NCBI GenBank assembly: GCA_964462865.1
Contig: CAYWZO010000024.1
Coordinates: 1 to 28,607 of the forward strand
Length of the DNA stretch: 28,607 nucleotides
Reading direction: 5' to 3'
Source: Fen-1077 sp964462865
GTDB lineage: Bacteria > Chloroflexota > Dehalococcoidia > Dehalococcoidales > RBG-16-60-22
Shown piece after piece: positions 22,689-28,607 of the stretch; position 1 is the first letter of the stretch, and every line of letters begins with the position of its first letter. The notes under the pieces are model-generated. The model did no database searches and was not told where the DNA came from. It saw only the letters and a program-made list of their open reading frames with translations. The position numbers and the translations under genes are program-made.

Positions 22689-23447
22689 ATGAACTATATC
22701 TGGATCGCAGTTATCGTTGTCATCGTCATTATAATTATCCCTATGGCGGTCAAAATCGTGACCGAGTACGAACGCGGCGTTATTTTCCGCCTCGGACGTC
22801 TCGTGGGCGCCAAGGGACCCGGACTTTTCCTCATTATCCCGTTTGTCGACCGCATGGTCAAGGTCGACCTCCGCGTCGTCACCATGGACGTGCCCTCCCA
22901 GGAGGTCATCACCAAGGATAACGTCACCGTCCGCGTCAACGCCGTGGTCTATTTCCGCGTCGTCGATCCCGAGGCTTCAGTGGTCAAGGTGCTGGACCAC
23001 ATCCGGGCTACCTCCCAGATTTCGCAGACGACGCTCCGTAACGTGCTGGGACAGTCCGAGCTTGATGAGCTGCTGATGCAGCGGGAAAAGCTCAACCAGA
23101 TGCTGCAGAAGATTATCGACGAGCATACCGACCCATGGGGCATCAAGGTCAGCACCGTGGAAATCAAGGAGGTCGAGCTGGCCGAGGAGATGAAGCGTTC
23201 CATGGCCGCCCAGGCCGAGGCCGAGCGCGAAAGGCGCGCCAAGATTATCCACGCCGAGGGCGAGCTCCAGGCCTCGGAAAAGCTGGCCCAGGCCGCCCAC
23301 GTTATCGGCCGCGAGCCGGCGACTATCCAGCTCCGTTACCTTTCGACTCTCACCGAGATAGCCAGCGAGAAAAACAGCACGATAATTTTCCCGCTGCCCA
23401 TCGAGATGTTAAAAGCATTCGGTATGGGTAAAGAAGAAAAGAAATAG
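22689..23447 (+). CDS. SPFH/band 7 family protein (stomatin/slipin type)
   Basis: The 252-residue protein has a membrane hairpin or helix at 4-24, then the SPFH domain with the stomatin signature from EYERGVIFRLGRL through GPGLFLIIPFVDR to TKDNVTVRVNAVVYFRV (about 27-92), then a charged helical region (EEMKRSMAAQAEAERERRAK, about 166-185) and a short conserved end IIFPLPIEMLKAFG. It is expected to form rings at the cytoplasmic membrane that organise or protect membrane proteins. AAAGGAGG stands before the ATG at 22689. The neighbour NfeD is its probable protease or partner, as for PH1511/PH1510. Confidence 0.93.
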   Translation: MNYIWIAVIVVIVIIIIPMAVKIVTEYERGVIFRLGRLVGAKGPGLFLIIPFVDRMVKVDLRVVTMDVPSQEVITKDNVTVRVNAVVYFRVVDPEASVVKVLDHIRATSQISQTTLRNVLGQSELDELLMQREKLNQMLQKIIDEHTDPWGIKVSTVEIKEVELAEEMKRSMAAQAEAERERRAKIIHAEGELQASEKLAQAAHVIGREPATIQLRYLSTLTEIASEKNSTIIFPLPIEMLKAFGMGKEEKK

Positions 23448-23485
23448 TAAGCGGATAAATCAAGAGACCACTTAAAATGAATACT

Positions 23486-23627
23486 GTCATTGCGAGCCAT
23501 CCCGATGAGCCCGGAAACTCCCCTGCGAATCGGGAGGCGTGGCAATCTCCATGATGGTCTTGGCTCAATGATAGAGATTGCCGCGCCTCCGCCTTCGCTA
23601 AAGCTCCGGCGGATGGCTCGCAATGAC
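23486..23627. repeat. Dispersed palindromic repeat (GTCATTGCGAG family), long copy
   Basis: The element begins GTCATTGCGAGCCATC and ends GATGGCTCGCAATGAC, near-perfect inverted ends, with inner arms GGAGGCGTGGCAATC / GATTGCCGCGCCTCC. The whole 142 bases can fold into one long hairpin. A run of T follows at once, so it may also terminate the nfeD operon. It is the longest copy of the family in the window. Confidence 0.8.
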
Positions 23628-23724
23628 TTTTTTTATATTTTTCCCCTCCCGCAAAAGTCAGCAAGAAAAGTCGGGACGCCGGTGATTATCCCTGCTATAT
23701 TATCCTCGAAGGAGGCGCGGAACC

Positions 23725-24627
23725 GTGGAATGGTCGGAAAGGATGAACGCGGCAATAGCCTACATCGAGGACAATCTGGCAGGAGAGATTGACACCGAGG
23801 AGGCGGCCAGGCGGGCCTGCTGCTCCACTTTTCATTTTCAGAGGATGTTCTTTGCCGTCATTGGCGTCACGCCGGGGGAATACGTCAGACGCCGAAGATT
23901 GACGCTGGCAGCACGGGAACTTTCCTCCGGTAACTCTAAAGTTATCGATATCGCCCTGAAGTACGGCTACGATTCGCCGGACTCGTTCGCCAGGGCCTTC
24001 CGGAACGTTCACGGCATCACTCCCCAGGCGGCGCGCGGGCCGGGGGTAAAGCTGACGGCGTTCCCGCGTATCTCCTTTCACGTTGAACTTAAAGGAGGTA
24101 ACGACATGGACTATAAGATTATCGACAAACCGGCGTTCGACGTTGTCGGGAGGGGCAGGGAATTCACCACGAAAAACATGGAACAAAGAATAAAAATACC
24201 GCAATTCTGGAAAGACTTTATGGCTTCGCCGGAATGGCGGACGCTTTGTGATTTAAGTGGTGAGAAACCGGGGGTGTTTACCGGAGCCGGATGCTTGGGC
24301 GTTATCATGCCGGATGAAAAAAATATCAGCACGGAAAAGGCCTGGGACCCGATTATTTACGCCATCTGCGTGGAAAAAACAGGCCAGGTGGTGGGATTTG
24401 ACGTTTATCATATCCCGGCGGCCACCTGGGCGGTATTCGATTCCGTCGGGCCCATGCCCAAGGCCATTCAGGATGTAACCACCCGTATCTTCCGGGAATG
24501 GTTCCCATCCACCGGCTACGAGCATGACGCCAAGCCGGAGCTCGAGGTCTATTTCCCGGGGGACACCAGCAGTAAGGACTATCTCTGCCAGGTATGGATG
24601 CCGATAGTCAAGAAAAACAAGAAATAG
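23725..24627 (+). CDS. AraC-family regulator with GyrI-like effector-binding domain
   Basis: The 300-residue protein joins an N-terminal AraC/XylS double helix-turn-helix (about 5-105; TEEAARRACCSTFHFQRMF and IDIALKYGYDSPDSFARAFR) to a C-terminal GyrI/BacA-type effector-binding domain (about 126-297; FDVVGRGREF, YHIPAATWAVFDSVGPMP, ELEVYFPGD). This is the Rob/BmrR-like design that senses small hydrophobic or cationic compounds, often controlling drug efflux. GTG at 23725 is chosen because AAGGAGG lies nine bases upstream; the first internal ATG would cut into the first helix. A near-perfect AAAGGAGG also precedes the ATG at 24106 and could start the effector domain alone. No obvious target gene lies next to it. 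Confidence 0.88.
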   Translation: MEWSERMNAAIAYIEDNLAGEIDTEEAARRACCSTFHFQRMFFAVIGVTPGEYVRRRRLTLAARELSSGNSKVIDIALKYGYDSPDSFARAFRNVHGITPQAARGPGVKLTAFPRISFHVELKGGNDMDYKIIDKPAFDVVGRGREFTTKNMEQRIKIPQFWKDFMASPEWRTLCDLSGEKPGVFTGAGCLGVIMPDEKNISTEKAWDPIIYAICVEKTGQVVGFDVYHIPAATWAVFDSVGPMPKAIQDVTTRIFREWFPSTGYEHDAKPELEVYFPGDTSSKDYLCQVWMPIVKKNKK

Positions 24628-24638
24628 ATGTTTAAAGG

Positions 24639-24672
24639 GATAGGGGGTGGGGTGCTTTACCCTGCCCCTATC
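24639..24672. terminator. Hairpin between convergent genes
   Basis: GATAGGGG / CCCCTATC form an 8-bp stem, with GGGT / ACCC able to continue it around a short loop. It lies between the stop codons of the AraC-type regulator (+) and the DUF169 gene (-), so it could stop both. A T-rich stretch (CTTTTT) comes only about 15 bases later on the plus strand. Confidence 0.5.
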
Positions 24673-24681
24673 TCGGGTCGT

Positions 24682-25443
24682 CTATGGCTTTTTCGCCTTT
24701 TTCAGCAGCCCACCCACCACTTCCTCAAATTCCGCCAGGTACTTTTCTTTGCTTTCGTGCGAGGCCAGGTGAATTTTCATTTCGCCCAGGTTCTTGGTGA
24801 TAGTCGGCAGCCACTGATACGGGATCGAGATGAAAATTGCGTCCTCGGGCGCGAGCCGCCGGCCGCCCATGCCGTGTATCAGCGCCGGGATGATGTAATT
24901 GACCCGTCCGCTCTGGAAGGGATAGATATAGAGCCAGGCGCAGCCCATGACGGGCGTGGTACGGGAGTTGTAAAGCTCCCCGGTGGCATAGGTCATCGCC
25001 CGCAGGACGATTTCCGCCTGCGCCGGCTTCGCCGTGATAATCAGGACGTCGGGGTCGAAGGTCAGCTTGTCCAGGGGCGAGAAAGCCACGTAATTCACAA
25101 CACCCTCATCGAACCGGGGAACGACTTTGTAAAAGGCGTAGTTCGCCCGTGGCTCCTGGAATATACCCAGCCCGGGGCCGATCTGCCCGCTTTCCGCGAA
25201 GGGCTCCATCTTCTCCATCCCCAGCAGTATCTTGCCGATGCAGGCCTGCTCGTTCGCCTTACTGATGTAAAACGGTGCGCCGGCCTTTTGCGCCTCGACG
25301 AGCATTTCGCATAAAGAAAAAACCCTGGACCTGGACAGTGGCTTGATACCTTCCGGCTTAAAGAAAAGGAATTTTACCCCGACGGGCGGTCTGATAAATT
25401 CCAGTTTCTTAAACGCTGATAAATCGGTTGTTAAAGGTTTCAT
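24682..25443 (-). CDS. DUF169 family protein
   Basis: The 253-residue protein matches the DUF169 family: an N-terminal PPVGVKFLF, SLCEMLVEAQKAG with Cys45, EQACIGKILLGM with Cys68, and a C-terminal GRRLAPEDAIFISIPYQWL. Function is not established; such proteins are common in anaerobes and archaea, and the conserved cysteines hint at metal or redox binding. There is no signal peptide or membrane helix. AAAAGGAGA lies before the ATG at 25443. It is the last gene of the rplY-amidohydrolase-thpR-birA-DUF169 run, 30 bases after birA. Confidence 0.85.
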   Translation of the reverse strand: MKPLTTDLSAFKKLEFIRPPVGVKFLFFKPEGIKPLSRSRVFSLCEMLVEAQKAGAPFYISKANEQACIGKILLGMEKMEPFAESGQIGPGLGIFQEPRANYAFYKVVPRFDEGVVNYVAFSPLDKLTFDPDVLIITAKPAQAEIVLRAMTYATGELYNSRTTPVMGCAWLYIYPFQSGRVNYIIPALIHGMGGRRLAPEDAIFISIPYQWLPTITKNLGEMKIHLASHESKEKYLAEFEEVVGGLLKKAKKP

Positions 25444-25473
25444 TATCTATCTCCTTTTCTCATACGGTAGGTG

Positions 25474-26253
25474 TTATTCACGCAAAGTCACGTCCCCGGC
25501 TACCACCCGGCACAGGACGCCATCGGCCAGACGTATCATTAGGGCGCCGCTTTCATCGACTGATTCGGCGATACCTTCTATAGTCTCGTTGCTCCACGTC
25601 ACCTTGACCTTTTGCCCCAGCGTTATCAGTCTGTCACGCCAGGTCCTAAAAATGGGTTCTGCGCCGGGTAATTTAAGGTATAACCGTTCGAACTCGGCGA
25701 GCAGGTCTCTGATAATATCTTCCCGGGAGACTTTCCGCCCCAGTTCTTCCTCCAGACCGGTAGCTAGAGTTGCAATTTCGCTGATTTCATCGTGCCGTAG
25801 AGCTACGTTGATGCCGATGCCAATGACAGCCCGGGCCGTTTCATCCCCTTTTATTTCATTCTCGATAAGGATCCCGGCCACCTTTTTCCCCCGGATGAGG
25901 ATATCATTGGGCCACTTGATTTGCGTTTCCAGGCCGGTGACGCTCTCGATAATGCAGGCCACCGCCAGCGAGGCTATCATGATGAGGTAAGGTAAATTGT
26001 TTACCTCCGGACGAAGGACCAAAGATAGAGCGATGTTGCCTTCGGGTGAGAACCACGTACGCTTAAGCCTGCCGCGCCCCCGTGTCTGCACCCCGGCAAT
26101 GACAACAGTACCCTCTTTAGCCCCGCGCCGTGCCTCCCGCCAGGCAACTTCCATCGTCGAGGTCAGGCGTGAATAATAGATAATTTTCTGCCCGATAAAA
26201 CTCGTTAGCAGGCCTTTTTTGATTGAGGTGACTGATAAGTCTCGGTCTACCAT
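25474..26253 (-). CDS. birA: Biotin-[acetyl-CoA-carboxylase] ligase, catalytic domain only
   Basis: The 259-residue protein activates biotin with ATP and attaches it to the carboxyl carrier protein. Motifs: the biotinyl-AMP loop GRGRLKRTW at 59-67, KWPNDI at 113-118 with GKKVAGILIE after it, and GIGINV at 145-150, followed by the small C-terminal SH3-like domain. There is no N-terminal HTH, so it is the single-function form that does not repress bio genes. The ATG at 26253 comes one base after the thpR stop. Confidence 0.94.
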   Translation of the reverse strand: MVDRDLSVTSIKKGLLTSFIGQKIIYYSRLTSTMEVAWREARRGAKEGTVVIAGVQTRGRGRLKRTWFSPEGNIALSLVLRPEVNNLPYLIMIASLAVACIIESVTGLETQIKWPNDILIRGKKVAGILIENEIKGDETARAVIGIGINVALRHDEISEIATLATGLEEELGRKVSREDIIRDLLAEFERLYLKLPGAEPIFRTWRDRLITLGQKVKVTWSNETIEGIAESVDESGALMIRLADGVLCRVVAGDVTLRE

Positions 26254-26254
26254 G

Positions 26255-26833
26255 TCACTTTAGCTCTGCCGAGCTGATACGGGTATAAAGGGGTCCTTCC
26301 GGTCTCAACTGGCTTTTTATCAGATGAAAAGAGGTTACATCCAGGCCGGTGCCGGGTTCAGGCGCAATGCCGGCCACGAGCCGGCCCAATTCCTGCCGTT
26401 CTTCCGGCCGGGCCTGGTCGCGGACGCGCCCCAGGGTAAGATGGGGCGTGAAAGGGCGTGCTTCAGCCGCAAACCCCAGGGGAGAAAGGGCGGCTTCGAG
26501 GCGTTTTTGCAGTCGGTCCAGTGTATCAAGGGCCCCCGTTAGCCCCACCCAGACCACCCGCACCCGCCTCGGGTCGGGAAAGACTCCCGGATTGCCGACA
26601 TCAAGGCGAAACGGGTGTATGTCGCGCGCCGCCTCGGCCATTGCCGCGGTGATTTTGCCTGTCATGGATATATCTATATCACCGAGGAATTTCAATGTCA
26701 GGTGAGTCGCGTACGGGTCGGTCCACCGCACCGGGGCCCGGCTTCCTGATTTCAGCCGGTTCTGGAGCCGCGTGAGAACCTGTTTCACTTCTTCCGGCAG
26801 CTCGATGGCGATAAAAGCACGAATCCGTTCCAT
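26255..26833 (-). CDS. thpR: RNA 2',3'-cyclic phosphodiesterase (2H family)
   Basis: The 192-residue protein has the two H-x-T/S-x motifs of the 2H phosphoesterases, HLTLKFLG at 44-51 and HLTLGRV at 131-137, and begins RIRAFIAIELP as LigT/ThpR proteins do. It opens 2',3'-cyclic phosphates on RNA ends and can reversibly join 2'-5' ends. The ATG at 26833 lies 7 bases after the amidohydrolase stop with no strong ribosome-binding site, so coupling is likely; birA follows one base later. Confidence 0.93.
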   Translation of the reverse strand: MERIRAFIAIELPEEVKQVLTRLQNRLKSGSRAPVRWTDPYATHLTLKFLGDIDISMTGKITAAMAEAARDIHPFRLDVGNPGVFPDPRRVRVVWVGLTGALDTLDRLQKRLEAALSPLGFAAEARPFTPHLTLGRVRDQARPEERQELGRLVAGIAPEPGTGLDVTSFHLIKSQLRPEGPLYTRISSAELK

Positions 26834-26840
26834 TATTCAA

Positions 26841-27680
26841 TCATATACCGAGCAGTCTGCGGGCATTGCCGGAGGTGATATTCTTTTTATCTTCTTCTGA
26901 TAGTCCGGCGGTATCTATTTCCTTGAGTATGCGGCCCGGGGACATCACCGGGAAGTCGCTCCCGAAGAGTATCTTCTCCGCACCGATAAGCTGGCTGACC
27001 TGCCGGTATATCTCTGGCCTGTAAAGGAAAGGCGATGCGGCGGTATCGAAATATACATTGGCCAGTGCCCTGTTTACCTCCGGCATGAGGGCATAGAATG
27101 GCAGGCCACCGCCCCAGTGGGCGCATACGGTGGTCAAATCCGGGAAAGCCGAGATGAACCACCAGAGCATGCCCGGGGAAACGGTGCCCTTACCGGGGTA
27201 GATATGGCCGACCGGCTCCGAGGCATGGGTCATGAGAAAAAGTTTGTGTTTACGCAGGAGCGCGGCGAAAGGTTCAATGGCTTTTTTCTGGGAGAAGCCG
27301 GGCGGCTGGCAATCGGGCCGGAGTTCGCCGATGCCACGCAGGCCGCCGCGGACGCAGCGCTCTATTTCTTTAAACGAATCTTCAGAATGATAGTCCGCTA
27401 CCGCACCGAAGCCGACAAGGCGTTTTGGGTGGCGGTTCACTACCTCCATGATATAGTCATTGGTGAGGACGCAGAACTCGTGAGTGCTCCACCCGTAGTT
27501 GACAATGATGGAAATGTCGACGCCGTCCCGCTCCATGTTTTCCACGAGTTCTTCGGCGGTAGCTATTTTAACCTTATAATCGCCGTAAATCTGGGCGAAG
27601 GCAGAGTCGTTCCTGGCGTAGCGGTTGCGGTCTTTCTTTACCTGCGGCGGCAGTACGTGCGTATGGAAATCTATAATCAT
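26841..27680 (-). CDS. Amidohydrolase-2 family metal-dependent hydrolase
   Basis: The 279-residue TIM-barrel protein belongs to the amidohydrolase-2 (ACMSD-like) family. Metal-site residues are His6 and His8 in DFHTHVLPP, His152 in LMTHASEP, His188 in CAHWGGG and Asp242 in LFGSDFPV. Such enzymes hydrolyse or decarboxylate aromatic and other carboxylic substrates; the substrate here cannot be deduced. The ATG at 27680 lies 51 bases after rplY and the gene is 7 bases before thpR. Confidence 0.88.
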   Translation of the reverse strand: MIIDFHTHVLPPQVKKDRNRYARNDSAFAQIYGDYKVKIATAEELVENMERDGVDISIIVNYGWSTHEFCVLTNDYIMEVVNRHPKRLVGFGAVADYHSEDSFKEIERCVRGGLRGIGELRPDCQPPGFSQKKAIEPFAALLRKHKLFLMTHASEPVGHIYPGKGTVSPGMLWWFISAFPDLTTVCAHWGGGLPFYALMPEVNRALANVYFDTAASPFLYRPEIYRQVSQLIGAEKILFGSDFPVMSPGRILKEIDTAGLSEEDKKNITSGNARRLLGI

Positions 27681-27731
27681 TTTCCAACTATCAGCCAGAC
27701 CAGCCGCAGGCGGACAGCCGACGGGCAGAAA

Positions 27732-28424
27732 TTATTCTCTCTTCTCGGTCTTTTCCGGTTTTTCCACCGCTTCGGCCGCCGGCTTGGCTGCCCCTTCTTC
27801 AGCCTCGGCTTCCTCCGCCGGGGCTTCCTCTTCCGCCTCTACCGGCTTCTCTTCTTCAACCTTGATGACGACTTCCGTCACCTTGATGATCAATTGCTCG
27901 GGGTCGGTATGGACGGTAATATCCGGGTCGAGGACGATGTCTTTGACGAATATCCCCTGTTCCAGTTCGGTTAGTATACTTATGTCAACTTCTATCTGCG
28001 GCGGCACTTTTTCCGGCAGACATTCAATCTTGAGTTCATCAATACCCCGTGAAAGCATGCGTCCCTTGCCTTTCATGGCCGGTGCTTCCCCTACCAGGAC
28101 AATGGGTATATCCATCTCCATCTTTTCGCCCTTTTTCACCTGATAGAAGTCCACGTGGAGCAATTGCCGGTTTAATATATCCCTCTGTATTTCGCGGACG
28201 AAGACGTTTCTGGGTTCTTGATCTCCCTCAACCTTGAGACTGACAAGGCGGGTGGTGCCGGCATGGGTAAGTATTTTCAGCAACTCGTCGGTTTTGCATT
28301 GCAGCGATTGTGATTTTAGATTATGCCCGAAGAGGTGGGCCGGCGTGATGCCCTGACGGCGCAAGAGCCGGGTCTTCTTCCCCAGCACCTCTCTCCTGGC
28401 GGCGTTTAACTTCATTTCTGGCAT
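27732..28424 (-). CDS. rplY: Large ribosomal subunit protein bL25 (TL5/CTC form)
   Basis: The 230-residue protein binds 5S rRNA. It begins MKLNAARREVLGKKTRLLRRQG (from residue 4), the usual bL25 N-terminus, continues with the L25 beta domain (to about 93; LLHVDFYQV), then the CTC-type C-terminal domain (about 98-190; IPIVLVGEAPAMKGKG), and ends in an acidic Glu/Ala/Pro-rich tail of about 40 residues. GAAAGGGGA lies before the ATG at 28424; a second ATG three codons inside would fit the family equally well. It is the first gene of the five-gene minus-strand run. Confidence 0.95.
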   Translation of the reverse strand: MPEMKLNAARREVLGKKTRLLRRQGITPAHLFGHNLKSQSLQCKTDELLKILTHAGTTRLVSLKVEGDQEPRNVFVREIQRDILNRQLLHVDFYQVKKGEKMEMDIPIVLVGEAPAMKGKGRMLSRGIDELKIECLPEKVPPQIEVDISILTELEQGIFVKDIVLDPDITVHTDPEQLIIKVTEVVIKVEEEKPVEAEEEAPAEEAEAEEGAAKPAAEAVEKPEKTEKRE

Positions 28425-28522
28425 TGGTTTCCCCTTTCCGTCATCTCAATTTAATCATATTCAGTCGTAAAAATCAATTAAGCGGCTCGTAAACAATACC
28501 TTCCGAAATGATGGACAACAAA

Positions 28523-28543
28523 GAAGGGGGCATCGCCCCCTTC
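28523..28543 (-). terminator. Strong hairpin terminator
   Basis: GAAGGGGGC / GCCCCCTTC form a perfect 9-bp GC-rich stem with a 3-base loop; on the minus strand a T-rich stretch (TTCTTTGTTGT) follows. It lies just after the stop of the gene entering from the right edge and before rplY, so it probably separates the two units. Confidence 0.7.
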
Positions 28544-28568
28544 CAGAGTTATCCAGAGCCTCTTTCGC

Positions 28569-28607
28569 CTATCCCCGGTAAACGCCCTGGTAGTCTTTAT
28601 TGTGGGC
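28569..28607 (-). CDS. C-terminal end of an unidentified protein (cut by window edge)
   Basis: Only 12 codons and a TAG stop are visible on the minus strand, reading AHNKDYQGVYRG. The strong terminator about 25 bases further on supports this as a real gene end. It is too short to identify. Confidence 0.4.
   Translation of the reverse strand, partial: AHNKDYQGVYRG

Noticed and set aside
27117..27974. Plus-strand open frame of 285 codons opposite the amidohydrolase and rplY
   Set aside because: Both minus-strand genes are clear; this frame has no motif or ribosome-binding site.
1..28607. CRISPR arrays, tRNA or rRNA genes, integrase and attachment sites
   Set aside because: No regularly spaced repeats, no cloverleaf-like sequences and no integrase or transposase frame were seen by reading; a covariance-model scan would be needed to exclude tRNAs fully.

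Overview
The window reads as a chromosomal segment of a free-living, prototrophic bacterium with moderately high GC. Gene content, frequent GTG/TTG starts, short operons and dispersed palindromic repeats (a GTCATTGCGAG...CTCGCAATGAC family and a C-rich/G-rich hairpin family) suggest Chloroflexota, perhaps Dehalococcoidia. This placement is inference; there is no rRNA or marker here that settles it.

Layout. 1-813 (-): N-terminal part of ilvD, running off the left edge, with its own promoter and a terminator-like hairpin in its leader. 1087-5862 (-): tsaE-tsaB-tsaD-tsaC-rpiB-CoA-transferase. The first four genes are the tRNA t6A set, overlapping or nearly touching. 5983-6867 (+): a divergent histone-deacetylase-fold gene. 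7016-8701 (+): guaA, followed directly by an AT-rich, probably acquired gene with a HEPN-like motif, then a repeat element. 9478-10781 (+): a lipoprotein with a transglutaminase-like triad and a four-helix membrane protein. 10777-14852 (+): purD-purE-purB-purC, which together with guaA is purine synthesis. 14863-20835 (-): histidine genes, hisZ-hisG-hisD-hisC packed as one operon, then hisB after a 176-bp gap with its own promoter. 21004-23447 (+): nfeD, a small NfeD-like protein and a stomatin-like SPFH protein, a known membrane partnership. 23725-24627 (+): an AraC regulator with an effector-binding domain. 24682-28424 (-): rplY (bL25), amidohydrolase, thpR, birA and a DUF169 protein in one direction. 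The extreme right end holds a terminator and the last codons of another minus-strand gene.

The most unusual system is at hisB. The enzyme carries an N-terminal helix-turn-helix domain of about 60 residues, and the gene is preceded by a perfect TTGACA-16-TATAAT promoter whose spacer is filled by a palindrome (ACATAT...ATATGT). This is the layout expected of a self-repressing biosynthetic enzyme, a candidate for a previously undescribed fused regulator/enzyme. Next door, hisG is a tandem duplication of the ATP phosphoribosyltransferase domain in one chain, with the PRPP loop eroded in the first copy, in an operon with hisZ.

Other points of note: purD probably starts at a rare AUU codon placed five bases after a near-perfect Shine-Dalgarno sequence; tsaD has a changed glycine-rich motif; the deacetylase-fold protein lacks the usual GGGY segment; and nfeD has a 15-base palindrome just before its ribosome-binding site.
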